DNA of 64,000 nt from Ilyomonas sp965199845 (GCA_965199845.1 CBDATZ010000052.1:310001-374000); one strand, 5' to 3'. Positions 1 to 8,820 are shown, counted from the first letter of the stretch. Notes: generated from the sequence alone by a model not told the origin. Numbers and translations: made by a program.

Positions 1-42
1 CGCAAAAGATGAAACAACATATTAAATAAAAAAAAGAGAGTT

Positions 43-1740
43 ATGCCGGGCGATACTTTACTGATAAATAACAAAGCCAAAGCGCAGCAAAGTTATGATG
101 CTATTGTTGTGGGTTCAGGCATCAGCGGCGGCTGGGCAGCGAAAGAATTGTGTGAACATGGATTGAAAGTTTTAATGCTGGAACGCGGTGAAAATGTAAC
201 GCATCCAAAGTATCCAACTGCAACAATGGATGTGTGGGAGTTTCCGCATCGCTTTCATCTGTCAACAGACGATAAAGAAGTGCATCCTGTGCAAAGCCGG
301 CATTGGTCTTTCAGAGAAGATAATAAGCATTTTTATATAAAGGATAATGAAAATCCATACGAAGAAACCAAACGTTTTGATTGGATACGCGGCAACATCT
401 TAGGCGGTCGTTCTTTGTTATGGTCGAGAGCTTGTTACCGTTGGAGCGATCTCGATTTTGAAGCCAATATAAAAGATGGTCATGGCGTTGATTGGCCCAT
501 TCGTTATAAAGACATAGAACCCTGGTATAACTACGTAGAATCTTTCATTGGTGTAAGCGGAAACAGAGATGGCATTCCGCATTTACCCGATGGTAATTTT
601 CTGCCGCCATTTGATATGAACGCGGCTGAAAAACATTTTCAGCAACAGGTAAAAAACAAATTTTCCGACCGGCAGGTTATTATGGGAAGAACCGCTAATC
701 TTACCAAACCCGTGCAAGGCAGAGGACAATGCCAGGCGAGAGATTTATGTCATCGCGGATGCCCGTTTGGCGCTTATTTCAGTACAAACGCCAGTACCAT
801 GCCGGCGGCTTTTGCAACGGGAAAATTAACCGTAAAACAGCAATCTTTGGTAAACAGAGTTTTGTATGATGAGCAAAAGCAAAGAGCAACCGGCGTTGAA
901 GTGATTGATACAACAACGGGCAAAACAACTGAGTATTTCGCACCGCTTCTTTTCTTAAATGCATCTACGGTTGCAACGGCTGCTATTTTATTAAACTCAA
1001 CATCAAACCGGTTTTCAAATGGTTTGGGTAATGGCAGCGATCAGGTTGGGCGAAACGTAATGGATCATCATAAAGGATTGTCTGCTTCGGGGCAGGTTGA
1101 TGGCATGGAAGATCGGTATTATTATGGTCGCAGACCAACGCCAGCTTATATTCCTCGATTCAGAAATGTGACTACAAAAGATGATCGTTTTCTGCGCGGG
1201 TATCATTATGGTGTAAGTGGCGGTCGCGGCAGGCAATATGCAGATGGCATTGGTAGTGAAGTAAAAGATGCCATGAGTGAGCCGGGCGGCTGGCAAATAA
1301 CGATGTATGGTTTTGGCGAATGTCTGCCTTATGAAGGCAACCGCATTACGCTTAACCATGATAAAAAAGATAAATGGGACAGACCTTTACTTGTGGTTGA
1401 TTGTGAGTTTAAGGACAACGAAAAAACCATGCACGAAGACATGGGCGCAACGGCGCAGGAAATGTTGGAAGCCGCCGGTTATAAAAACATTATCATCAAC
1501 AATGAGATGTCATTTCCCGGTAATGCCAACCATGAAATGGGAACCGCAAGAATGGGTAAAGATCCAAAGACTTCCGTATTAAATTCTTTCAACCAAATGC
1601 ACGAAGTGCCGAACGTTTTTATCACTGATGGTTCCAGTATGGCATCGGGTTCCTGCGTCAATCCATCATTAACCTACATGGCTTTAACGGCGCGCGCCTG
1701 CAATTATGCGGTGAAAGAATTAAAGAAGATGAATGTGTAA
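43..1740 (+). CDS. GMC family FAD-dependent oxidoreductase
   Basis: A 565-residue flavoenzyme of the glucose-methanol-choline family, expected to oxidise an alcohol or sugar hydroxyl. The N-terminal dinucleotide fold shows VGSGISGG at residues 23-30, followed by an acidic E48 ending the second strand. GGRS at 121-124 matches the second FAD-contact loop. The C-terminal half carries NHEMGTARMG (about 495-505) and NPSLTYMAL (about 540), which hold the family's catalytic His/Asn region. No signal peptide is visible. A stop codon lies just upstream in each frame, so an upstream gene may end at the window edge; in this phylum such enzymes often follow a gluconate-dehydrogenase small subunit (inference). 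The purine-rich AAAAGAGAG before the ATG may act as a weak ribosome site. The substrate is unknown. Confidence 0.9.
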   Translation: MPGDTLLINNKAKAQQSYDAIVVGSGISGGWAAKELCEHGLKVLMLERGENVTHPKYPTATMDVWEFPHRFHLSTDDKEVHPVQSRHWSFREDNKHFYIKDNENPYEETKRFDWIRGNILGGRSLLWSRACYRWSDLDFEANIKDGHGVDWPIRYKDIEPWYNYVESFIGVSGNRDGIPHLPDGNFLPPFDMNAAEKHFQQQVKNKFSDRQVIMGRTANLTKPVQGRGQCQARDLCHRGCPFGAYFSTNASTMPAAFATGKLTVKQQSLVNRVLYDEQKQRATGVEVIDTTTGKTTEYFAPLLFLNASTVATAAILLNSTSNRFSNGLGNGSDQVGRNVMDHHKGLSASGQVDGMEDRYYYGRRPTPAYIPRFRNVTTKDDRFLRGYHYGVSGGRGRQYADGIGSEVKDAMSEPGGWQITMYGFGECLPYEGNRITLNHDKKDKWDRPLLVVDCEFKDNEKTMHEDMGATAQEMLEAAGYKNIIINNEMSFPGNANHEMGTARMGKDPKTSVLNSFNQMHEVPNVFITDGSSMASGSCVNPSLTYMALTARACNYAVKELKKMNV

Positions 1741-1791
1741 GTTGTAATGACAATAACCCTGAGAAAGCACCGCTTACGATGTGCATATATA

Positions 1792-2916
1792 CTAAAAGAA
1801 CTGTGTTTGTGTGTTTCTTTTGCGAATGGCTTCTTCGGTTCTTGGAATAAAAGTTTCTCTTACATTTAATTCGGCTGTAGCCTGAACTTCTTCAATAAAC
1901 GGGCGCAAATTTTTATTGTAATCCTGAAATGCGGCTTCATAATTTCCGTTGTGTTTTTGTAAAGCATCAGCTAATGTTGCCGCTCCTTCCATAGACAACG
2001 ATGCGCCCATTCCCGCAGCCGGCGAAGCGCAATAGCCAGCATCGCCCACCAACGCTACTCTGCCTTTTGTCCACGACGGCATTTTTATCTGACAAAATTT
2101 ATCGAAGTAAAAATTTTCCGTATGCTTTACTTCTTCCAGTAATTCCGCAGTTCTCCAGCTTTGCCCGGCAAATTGTTCCAAAATAATTTTTCTTTGTTGT
2201 TCTGCATCCCGATAATCGTAAATAATTTCTTTTTCAGAAAGAAAGCAAAAGATAATGTCGGTCTTACCATTGTAAGCATTCAGCGTAATAGCCTTGCCCG
2301 GCACATTATACATCTGCATTGTTTTTTGCTTTATCAACAATTTGTTTACGATTGTGATAGAAAAATAAGCTTCCAGAAAATGTGTGTATTCCCTTTCGTG
2401 ACCAAACCAAATGTTTCTTACACCCGAATGTAAACCGTCGCAGCCAAACACTAAATCAAATGTCTGTTGCGAGCCATTTTTAAAGGTTACTTGTATATCG
2501 TCTTTTGTTTCGTGCAACGCTGTAATGTTGTTGTTGAAAATAAATTCAACATCATTTTTTAGTTCATTAAATAAAATGCGCACAAATTTATCCCGTTCAA
2601 TTTCGATGTCATCATCGGGAAGTTCCATGTCCTCGCTTTTCAGCAATATCGAGCCTTCCGTAACATCGCCGGCGTTTTTAAATTCTATCATTTCCACATG
2701 TAATCTGTTTAATTTCAATTGTTCAAAAATTCCCATCCGCTTAATAATATCTATGGAATTTCCACGCAAATCAACAGCGGCACCGCTGATCCGTGGTTCC
2801 TTTGCCATTTCAACAACTGTTACTTTATAACCTGATTTGTTCATCCACCATGCGGTTGAAAGTCCCGCCATACTTGCACCCGAAACGAGCACTTTTTTAT
2901 CTTTAAACAATTCCAT
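1792..2916 (-). CDS. FAD-dependent monooxygenase, TetX/UbiH-like
   Basis: A 374-residue aromatic-ring hydroxylase-type flavoprotein that would use NAD(P)H and O2 on an aromatic or polyketide-like substrate. Three family motifs are visible: the N-terminal GASMAG Rossmann loop (13-18), the central CDG segment (159-161) and the GDAGYCASP motif (291-299), which contacts the FAD ribityl chain. Length fits the TetX-like group, but nothing here shows tetracycline inactivation. It lies 80 bp downstream of an AraC-type regulator gene on the same strand, so local control by that regulator is plausible. Substrate unknown. Confidence 0.88.
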   Translation of the reverse strand: MELFKDKKVLVSGASMAGLSTAWWMNKSGYKVTVVEMAKEPRISGAAVDLRGNSIDIIKRMGIFEQLKLNRLHVEMIEFKNAGDVTEGSILLKSEDMELPDDDIEIERDKFVRILFNELKNDVEFIFNNNITALHETKDDIQVTFKNGSQQTFDLVFGCDGLHSGVRNIWFGHEREYTHFLEAYFSITIVNKLLIKQKTMQMYNVPGKAITLNAYNGKTDIIFCFLSEKEIIYDYRDAEQQRKIILEQFAGQSWRTAELLEEVKHTENFYFDKFCQIKMPSWTKGRVALVGDAGYCASPAAGMGASLSMEGAATLADALQKHNGNYEAAFQDYNKNLRPFIEEVQATAELNVRETFIPRTEEAIRKRNTQTQFF

Positions 2917-2996
2917 GCTTTATACGATTTTTTTGTTGATGCAAAGGAACATCGTACAATTACGGCAAACAATATCAATACAAAGTAAGTATTGGA

Positions 2997-3866
2997 CTAA
3001 TCGAGGTTTTTGTTTCGGAAAGCTAAAGCAGAGATTCCCACAACTTTGGTAAACAGTCGTGAAAAATAAGGATAATCATCATAGCCTAATTCTGCAGCAA
3101 TTTCTTTTACCGATTTATCAGAATAATAAAGCAAACGTTTTGCTTCTAAAATTACACGTTGCTGTATGTGATATGAAACGGAAAAACCTGTTGTGTGTTT
3201 CACGCATTCGTTCAGGTAAGGTGCAGAAATGTTTAGTTTTTGAGCATATTCTGCCGGGCGTTTGGCAGTCGTATAATCACGTTCCAACATTTTTTTGAAG
3301 GTTTTGGTAACCATTTCAAATCGGGAAAGTTTGTCTGCCGATTTAGCTAATTTTAAATATTGTGACAGGACTAATGCAACCAATGCGTTGCAACTATCTT
3401 TCAATAATGAATGATATAATTTTTCTTTTTTCTGTTCAGAAAACTTTATGCAAAGTGATACCGCTTCGGAAATAATAGCAAACGTTTCTTTTTGTAACAC
3501 TAACGGTTTTGCGGATGTAATGTCTTCCAGTAATGCCAGGTATTCAGGATTTAGATTTTCATTATTGATTGCCCAGCTACTGACGGTTATATTTTTAAAT
3601 ACTGTTGTGCGATGCACCTGATCAGGGTGTAGGTAGATGACCGCCGGGGACTTAATTATATATTTTTGAAAATCAATTTCAATAGAAACTTTTCCATCTT
3701 CAAGCAGGAAGAAAGAATGGCGGTCGTGCCGATGTGATTGTTTTGCTTCTTCAAAAGTTGCTTTGCCTAAAATGCGTAAATCTTTGAATGATAGTTTTTC
3801 AATGGAAATACCTGCGCCGAACTCTGCCATCGTATTTACAGGAATGGATTTTGTTTTTTTACGCAT
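2997..3866 (-). CDS. AraC family transcriptional regulator
   Basis: A 289-residue regulator. Residues 35-110 look like a small cupin-type sensor: a His-rich stretch (HRHDRHSF) followed by alternating beta-strand hydrophobics. Residues 190-286 form the two helix-turn-helix units of the AraC family, ending with LGYDDYPYFSRLFTKVVG, a good match to the family signature. It precedes the flavin monooxygenase gene on the same strand, which is the obvious candidate target (inference). The effector is not evident. Confidence 0.88.
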   Translation of the reverse strand: MRKKTKSIPVNTMAEFGAGISIEKLSFKDLRILGKATFEEAKQSHRHDRHSFFLLEDGKVSIEIDFQKYIIKSPAVIYLHPDQVHRTTVFKNITVSSWAINNENLNPEYLALLEDITSAKPLVLQKETFAIISEAVSLCIKFSEQKKEKLYHSLLKDSCNALVALVLSQYLKLAKSADKLSRFEMVTKTFKKMLERDYTTAKRPAEYAQKLNISAPYLNECVKHTTGFSVSYHIQQRVILEAKRLLYYSDKSVKEIAAELGYDDYPYFSRLFTKVVGISALAFRNKNLD

Positions 3867-4166
3867 TGTCTGTTTATTCTCTATGCAAAGTTTGTTATTT
3901 GGCGTTGTGTAAGTTATCGTTTTGATGTCGGTCCTAATAATGAATCATAAAACAGGAAGATTTTTGGATGAATTCTTTCTATCAAGTCAATTATTTTAGT
4001 TTCAATTTAGAAAGACGACTTGCAAAAGAAAACGGGTTTTGATAAATGGTTTGTAATGATTTCAATACGATTACTTTGCTCAATATAATATAAATCAAGA
4101 CAAATCTTGCTTTATAAAATCAGACTTTAAAAAGCTGTCGTAAGAATAATAAAATAGTAAGAAAAT
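3867..4166. other. Intergenic region, 300 bp
   Basis: AT-rich spacer between the start of the AraC regulator gene and the end of the carboxypeptidase-like-domain gene. I see no convincing ORF, RNA fold or terminator. It must hold the AraC gene promoter, but no exact TAnnTTTG element was found. Confidence 0.5.
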
Positions 4167-4814
4167 CTAATCGTCTTTTTTCCTGAAATCACCACGTTTC
4201 CAGGCTTGTATAAAATCAGCCCAAGCCATCGGGTTAAACAAATTAATAGGCGGTTGCTGACCTAAGTAAGAATACCGAACCGATTGTTGCCGAAACGATG
4301 CTGCAACGGCTTCGCGGCCATCGGCTGGTAAAGTTGCCATAAGCACACGACGTCTCGATTCGCTCATATTAGCACGCGCAATTTCCAACTGGTCGGCAGG
4401 AATATCGGTATTAATAAAATCTCTTTCAAACTGCGCCCGGCTGGGTCTTGGCTTTATAATCGTTGCTGGTAAAAAAGCAGTATCGGTTACTAAAAGTTGT
4501 ACTAAGCTATATTGATTATCGGAAAGACTGGCAGGAATATCAACTTCTTTTTCTTTAAAACCAACCACAGAAAATTTTACTTTATCGCCTTTCAAAACAA
4601 CAATTGAAAACACACCCTGGTCGTTGGTTAATGTACCGCGTCCTTTACCTTCTACAATTACGCTGGCGCCCGGAATAGCTTGCAAACTATCGGCAGTCAT
4701 CACCACGCCATATAACTGCACAACAGAATCTTTTGAAACACTTGTTTGTGCATTCGCCTGCTGTGCAAAGACAGCCACAAAGAGAAAAAGTACAGTGTAT
4801 AAAATTATTTTCAT
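4167..4814 (-). CDS. Secreted protein with carboxypeptidase-like regulatory domain
   Basis: A 215-residue exported protein. It has a clear signal peptide (MKIILYTVLFLFVAVFAQQANAQ) with a likely cut after ANA. Residues about 33-110 match the CarboxypepD regulatory / CNA-B-like beta-sandwich common at the N terminus of Bacteroidota TonB-dependent receptors (GVVMTADSLQAIPGASVIVEGKGRG, shown in the order expected for that fold). Here it stands alone, without the plug or barrel. The C-terminal half is charged and has no recognised domain. Probably periplasmic or outer-membrane associated; function unknown. Confidence 0.75.
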   Translation of the reverse strand: MKIILYTVLFLFVAVFAQQANAQTSVSKDSVVQLYGVVMTADSLQAIPGASVIVEGKGRGTLTNDQGVFSIVVLKGDKVKFSVVGFKEKEVDIPASLSDNQYSLVQLLVTDTAFLPATIIKPRPSRAQFERDFINTDIPADQLEIARANMSESRRRVLMATLPADGREAVAASFRQQSVRYSYLGQQPPINLFNPMAWADFIQAWKRGDFRKKDD

Positions 4815-4880
4815 TCGCCTTGTAAAAATAATAGATTCCTTTGCCGGAAGCGATTAGTACAAAATAACCTATACAGCTAC

Positions 4881-4888
4881 TAATTTTG
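4881..4888 (+). promoter_or_regulatory. Candidate -7 element TAATTTTG for mrp
   Basis: An exact match to the Bacteroidota -7 consensus TAnnTTTG. It would place transcription start near 4895, about 29 nt before the ATG at 4924. No good -33 TTG is seen. Its position also argues against the in-frame GTG at 4888 as the start codon. Confidence 0.4.
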
Positions 4889-4923
4889 TGCTATCAAAAG
4901 TTTATTTAACAAATATATGTGTG

Positions 4924-6018
4924 ATGACAGAAACTGATGTTTTAAAGGCGCTAAGTAATGTACAGGAGCCAGATTTAGGTCAGGATATCGTGACCTTGAA
5001 TATGGTAAAAGATATAAAAATCAACGGAAATGCCGTATCGTTTACGGTGGTGCTTACCACACCTGCCTGCCCCATGAAAGATATGATACAGAACGCCTGT
5101 ATCAATGCTGTAAAGCTATTGGTAAATAAGGAGGCGCAGGTAACAGTCAACTTCACTTCTCACTCTATAACCAAGCGAAATGACGAAGGTAAAGTGTTGC
5201 CCGGCGTGAAAAATATTATTGCCGTGGTGAGTGGAAAAGGCGGCGTTGGTAAAAGCACTGTAGCCGCAAATCTTGCGATTGCTTTTGCGCAAAGCGGAGC
5301 AAAGGTTGGTTTGATGGATGCTGATATTTATGGACCCAGCGTACCCATTATGTTTGGTGTTCGCGGCGAACGGCCAATGATGAAAGAAGTTGGCGGTAAA
5401 GGCAAAATAGTTCCATTGGAAAAATACGGCATTCAACTCATGAGCATTGGTTTATTGGTGGATGAAAAAAATGCCGTGGTTTGGCGCGGACCCATGGTGA
5501 GCAGCGCCATCAGGCAATTTGTAACCGATGTAGAATGGGGCGAGCTGGATTATTTAGTCATTGATATGCCGCCCGGCACCGGCGATATTCATTTAACGTT
5601 GATGCAACTGGTTCCGGTAACGGGTGTTATCATTGTTACCACGCCACAAAAAGTGGCGCTTGCCGATGCACGCAAAGGCATCGCCATGTTTGCACAGGCG
5701 CAACTGAATGTTCCAATCATTGGTTTGGTAGAAAACATGGCTTACTTCACGCCGGCCGAATTACCGAACAATCAATATTTCATCTTTGGTAAAGAAGGCG
5801 GTAAGCGTTTGGCAGATGAATATGATTTGACTTTCTTAGGACAGATTCCTCTTGTACAAAGCATTTGCGAAGGCGGCGATGCCGGTGTTCCTGTAATGAT
5901 GAGTGATGATATGGTAAGCAAATCTGCTTTTCATCAATTTGCAGACAATGCTATCCGAACCATCAGTATTGTAAACGCAACAGAAAAACCGGAAAAGTTT
6001 GCCGAAGCCATGGCATAA
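4924..6018 (+). CDS. mrp: Mrp/NBP35-type Fe-S cluster carrier P-loop ATPase
   Basis: A 364-residue protein of the Mrp/ApbC family, which carries or loads iron-sulfur clusters. Residues 1-80 form the MIP18/DUF59 domain with the conserved TTPACP motif. Residues 96 onward are the P-loop ATPase, with the deviant Walker A GKGGVGKS at 104-111 and the switch segment DMPPGTGD. The frame opens at a GTG at 4888, but the ATG at 4924 aligns with the family start and lies after the candidate promoter. The CxxC pair found in E. coli ApbC and eukaryotic NBP35 near the C terminus is absent; the equivalent segment reads VENMAYFTPAEL. This appears common in the phylum (from memory). Confidence 0.93.
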   Translation: MTETDVLKALSNVQEPDLGQDIVTLNMVKDIKINGNAVSFTVVLTTPACPMKDMIQNACINAVKLLVNKEAQVTVNFTSHSITKRNDEGKVLPGVKNIIAVVSGKGGVGKSTVAANLAIAFAQSGAKVGLMDADIYGPSVPIMFGVRGERPMMKEVGGKGKIVPLEKYGIQLMSIGLLVDEKNAVVWRGPMVSSAIRQFVTDVEWGELDYLVIDMPPGTGDIHLTLMQLVPVTGVIIVTTPQKVALADARKGIAMFAQAQLNVPIIGLVENMAYFTPAELPNNQYFIFGKEGGKRLADEYDLTFLGQIPLVQSICEGGDAGVPVMMSDDMVSKSAFHQFADNAIRTISIVNATEKPEKFAEAMA

Positions 6019-6101
6019 AAAGGACGAAAATTTGATATGATTTGTTGGATTAAGAAGATTCTTTTTATTACAGAGTTTGGTGTAATATTAAAAAGTATTC
6101 G

Positions 6102-6407
6102 ATGACAGAATTGCAATTAGACTTATTTATTCTTTGTTTAATAATTATTTTGAACATAATCATTTCATTGCTCTATAGAAGGTATAAAAACCTGCAGGTA
6201 GAAGAAAAGAAGCGAATTGATTTTGGTAATTACTCCGCTTTAGTACATCCTCCAAACGTAAACTCTTTTTCATTTATGCCAAAAATTCCTTTCTTAATTT
6301 TAAAACGAACTAAAAATAAGTCTTTGCATAAGGTTATAATCATTGATAATATTCTTTGCATTTTAGTTTATGGTTTATTCACAACAGCAATTATTAATTT
6401 TATTTGA
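6102..6407 (+). CDS. Small predicted membrane protein, unknown
   Basis: A 101-residue ORF with a hydrophobic segment at residues 7-25 (LFILCLIIILNIIISLLY), a basic middle section and a second hydrophobic segment near the C terminus (83-100). No recognised family. It lies 84 bp downstream of mrp on the same strand. The membrane pattern and position suggest a real gene, but codon content is AT-rich and it could be spurious. Confidence 0.5.
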   Translation: MTELQLDLFILCLIIILNIIISLLYRRYKNLQVEEKKRIDFGNYSALVHPPNVNSFSFMPKIPFLILKRTKNKSLHKVIIIDNILCILVYGLFTTAIINFI

Positions 6408-6452
6408 AAGGCTGATGGCAATACTACGCCAAGCTTTAATTGTTATAAAAAT

Positions 6453-6547
6453 TTGCCACAAAGAGTAATAAATTGTTCTTCGTGGTTTTTTTTAACCAAT
6501 AAAAATCTCTGTGTTACTCCGTGTTCTCTGTGGCTTTGTGGTTTAAA
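6453..6547. repeat. CACAGAG/CACGGAG-type dispersed inverted repeat, copy 1
   Basis: The left part (GCCACAAAGAG, then CTTCGTGG) and right part (CTCTGTGTTACTCCGTGTTC, then TCTGTGGCTTTGTGG) are imperfect inverted copies around an A/T-rich loop. The right arm shares an 18-nt word, in reverse complement, with the copy at 48855. It fills the space between the small membrane ORF and the convergent DinB-like gene. Confidence 0.7.
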
Positions 6548-6564
6548 ACTGAAATTCAAAAAAA

Positions 6565-7014
6565 TCACACATCAAATTGCCGTAAATGATGGTCTAAATG
6601 TTTCCACATACCAACGCTCCATTCCATCGGCGTTAAGGCGCCATAAAACGGATGCGGATGTTTGGTTACATGCTCTTGTCCGCCGGCAAAAAATTCATTT
6701 ATTTCATTGTGCAATCGTTCTCTTTCTTTTATAAAATCGCGGTGGTCAACAATCTTCCAGCTTTTATCGGTTGGCAAATTATGCGGCAACGGTTTGTCGT
6801 TTGTAAAAACCGATTTTGAAAATGTGCCTAATATATATCCAATCCATCGGCGTGGCGGAAACGCTTTACCATTGGCTACTTCTAAAGCCGCCGAACAATG
6901 CGCGAGCATCTGGTCAACATTCATAATTCCCCATTGCCGTTGCGATGAAACGGTAAGATCGTCCATGCGTTCGTATATGCTATCTACATCTTCTTTTACA
7001 AAAAGATTATTCAT
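6565..7014 (-). CDS. DUF1569 / DinB-like protein
   Basis: A 149-residue soluble protein resembling the DUF1569 branch of the DinB/YfiT four-helix bundle superfamily. Conserved-looking features are the MLAHCSAALEVA segment near residue 37, a His near 116 (HVTKHPHPFYG) and HLDHHLRQF at the C terminus; these histidines would form the metal site of this fold. Function unknown; many DinB-like proteins are thiol-dependent transferases. It is encoded 38 bp from the cation efflux gene, on the same strand and downstream of it. Confidence 0.75.
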   Translation of the reverse strand: MNNLFVKEDVDSIYERMDDLTVSSQRQWGIMNVDQMLAHCSAALEVANGKAFPPRRWIGYILGTFSKSVFTNDKPLPHNLPTDKSWKIVDHRDFIKERERLHNEINEFFAGGQEHVTKHPHPFYGALTPMEWSVGMWKHLDHHLRQFDV

Positions 7015-7037
7015 GTGTTTTGTTCTTGCTTAGCTTA

Positions 7038-7045
7038 CAAATATA
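7038..7045 (-). promoter_or_regulatory. Candidate -7 element (TATATTTG) for the DUF1569 gene
   Basis: An exact TAnnTTTG match on the minus strand in the 38-bp gap after the cation efflux gene. It predicts a leader of about 17 nt. A TTTG lies 24 nt further upstream, slightly beyond usual -33 spacing. Confidence 0.3.
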
Positions 7046-7052
7046 AGAAGGG

Positions 7053-7961
7053 TTAATGAGCAGAATGTGCAAAGCTGCTTTCTAATTCGATAGTAGAATG
7101 CTGAATATTATGATGATGCAATTCGTGCTTGATATTTTGTATTACCTGCAGTTTTTCTGCAAAAGCTAACTTATCGCTTATACAAACATGCGCGGTAAGC
7201 GCATTCTCTGTTGTACTCATCGCCCATATATGGATATGATGCACCTGAGTTACTTGTTTTATGCCGGCAATTACTTCTTTTATTTCGTTTAATTCGATGC
7301 CTGAAGGCACAGCATCAACACTCATTTTAAAACTATCTTTTAATAACTGCCAGGTGCTGATAAGAATCACAATCATTATAATCAAACCCATAACCGGATC
7401 GAGCCAATACCAATGCGTATAACTAATTATAATACCCGATACCACAACGCCTAATGAAACCAAAGCATCGGCCAGTAAATGCAGGTAAGCGCCTCTTGCA
7501 TTTAATTCATTCTTTTGATGACGGTAAAACAAAAAGGCAGAAGCCGCATTGATAAGAATACCCAAACCAGCAATCCAGGCAATGGTTTTGCCTTGCACAG
7601 CTTCTTCTTTTATCAGCAATCTTGTAATTGATTCGTAACCGATAATACCTACGGCAACCAGCAATATAACTGCATTGGCAAGCGCGGCTAATACCGTTGT
7701 TTTCTTAAAGCCATATGTAAAAACCTGGCTGGATTTTTTTCTTGATATCCAAAGAGCCATGAGTGATAAAACAAGACTGGCAACATCGCTTGCATTGTGT
7801 CCGGCATCGCTTAATAAAGCCATTGAATTGGTAGCAAAACCGGCAATCAATTCAGCAATTACAAAAAGAAGATTGAGAACAATACCGCCTATGAAAGCGC
7901 CCTGACTTCCCTTTTGCAAATCGATTTCGTGTGAATGATCGTGATGGTGATGATGCGCCAT
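7053..7961 (-). CDS. Cation diffusion facilitator (CDF) family transporter
   Basis: A 302-residue, six-helix inner-membrane exporter of divalent metals such as Zn2+, Co2+ or Cd2+. The N terminus is strongly His-rich (MAHHHHHDHSHE). The two metal-site motifs are SDAGHNASD (H55, D59) in TM2 and HLLADALVS (H161, D165) in TM5. A cytoplasmic domain of about 90 residues follows. The frame is open 9 codons further upstream, but the ATG at 7961 gives the family-typical His-rich start. It lies just upstream of the DUF1569 gene. No metal-responsive regulator is adjacent. Confidence 0.93.
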   Translation of the reverse strand: MAHHHHHDHSHEIDLQKGSQGAFIGGIVLNLLFVIAELIAGFATNSMALLSDAGHNASDVASLVLSLMALWISRKKSSQVFTYGFKKTTVLAALANAVILLVAVGIIGYESITRLLIKEEAVQGKTIAWIAGLGILINAASAFLFYRHQKNELNARGAYLHLLADALVSLGVVVSGIIISYTHWYWLDPVMGLIIMIVILISTWQLLKDSFKMSVDAVPSGIELNEIKEVIAGIKQVTQVHHIHIWAMSTTENALTAHVCISDKLAFAEKLQVIQNIKHELHHHNIQHSTIELESSFAHSAH

Positions 7962-8065
7962 GAATGCAATATAAGTTGTTGTACGCAATACTACTTACAA
8001 CAACAGAATAATCAATTATCAATTCAAAGAATTAAATATCTTAGTCACCTCATCAAACAATCTTC

Positions 8066-8644
8066 ATGAAAAGAAATACCTTTTTGAAAGCTTCCCTGGC
8101 AGCCGGCACGGCTCTATGTTTTCCATTTACGCTATTGGCTAAAGCAATCAATAATTACAGAGTAAATAATGGTTTTAAAGTAGAGGCAGGCAAAGACCGG
8201 CAGGACAAACAAATTACCTTGATGGAAGGCGATACCTTTTATACCAAAGTTTCTACGGCTGACACAGATGGCAGCCTTTACGTTTACGAGTCAACCCGTG
8301 TAAAGGAAGGCGGGCCTTATCTTCATCATCATTTTGAACAGGATGAATGGTGGTATGTTTTGCAGGGCGAGTTTTTGATTAAAGTAGGTGATACCACTTA
8401 CCAGGCAAAAGCAGGTGATAGTGTGTTTGGTCCTCTTATGGTGCCACATGCTTTTGCCAAAGTAGGAGATGGAGACGGAAAGCTGCTAATCACCTTTCAA
8501 CCGGCTGGTAAAATGGAAGAATGTTTTCAAAAAATCAGTGAAGGAGTAACTAAAAACATGTCAGAAGAAGAGCAGGAAAAATTCAGGGAAGACCATGGTT
8601 TTAAACGCGTAGGTCCGCCGATAAAAGACTTTAAAAAATGGTAA
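8066..8644 (+). CDS. Exported cupin-domain protein
   Basis: A 192-residue protein with an N-terminal export signal (MKRNTFLKASLAAGTALCF), Sec-like or weakly Tat-like without a twin arginine. The cupin barrel spans roughly residues 55-150. Cupin motif 1 is visible as GPYLHHHFEQDEWWYVLQGEF, written here only up to its key residues: three histidines and a Glu as likely metal ligands. Motif 2 is represented by GPLMVPHAFAKVG. Possibly a periplasmic dioxygenase-like or sugar-binding cupin; substrate unknown. Confidence 0.8.
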   Translation: MKRNTFLKASLAAGTALCFPFTLLAKAINNYRVNNGFKVEAGKDRQDKQITLMEGDTFYTKVSTADTDGSLYVYESTRVKEGGPYLHHHFEQDEWWYVLQGEFLIKVGDTTYQAKAGDSVFGPLMVPHAFAKVGDGDGKLLITFQPAGKMEECFQKISEGVTKNMSEEEQEKFREDHGFKRVGPPIKDFKKW

Positions 8645-8694
8645 ACAATTGACAGTAATCAACGGCTTTCAAAACAGCTTAATTGATTTCAGAA

Positions 8695-8774
8695 CGTACA
8701 AGAGTGCGACGCAACGATGCTCAACCGGAGTTTCAAAAGCTCGTAACATAAAGCTGTATTTTGTATTTCTTTTG
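8695..8774 (+). repeat. CAACCGGAGT...GTAACATAA dispersed repeat, copy R1
   Basis: First of five related intergenic copies (others at 11081, 23119, 29378 and 45222). Shared landmarks are GCAACGATG, CAACCGGAGT, then about 12-14 nt, then GTAACATAA and CTGTATTT. It lies downstream of the cupin gene in the same orientation. R1 and R2 also share CGTACAAG at the left edge. Confidence 0.8.
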
Positions 8775-8788
8775 ATAGCTGTAAATAA

Positions 8789-8820
8789 CAAAAGCTGTTC
8801 TTTTTTAGAACAGCTTTTTT
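8789..8820. terminator. Rho-independent terminator, bidirectional
   Basis: Arms AAAGCTGTTCT and AGAACAGCTTT flank a loop of T residues and are followed by a T tract on either strand. It lies between the convergent cupin and redoxin-like genes. Confidence 0.75.

Noticed and set aside
1792..2916. Tetracycline-inactivating monooxygenase (tetX) resistance gene
   Set aside because: Only the general flavin monooxygenase fold is supported; no resistance context and no diagnostic substrate residues could be confirmed.
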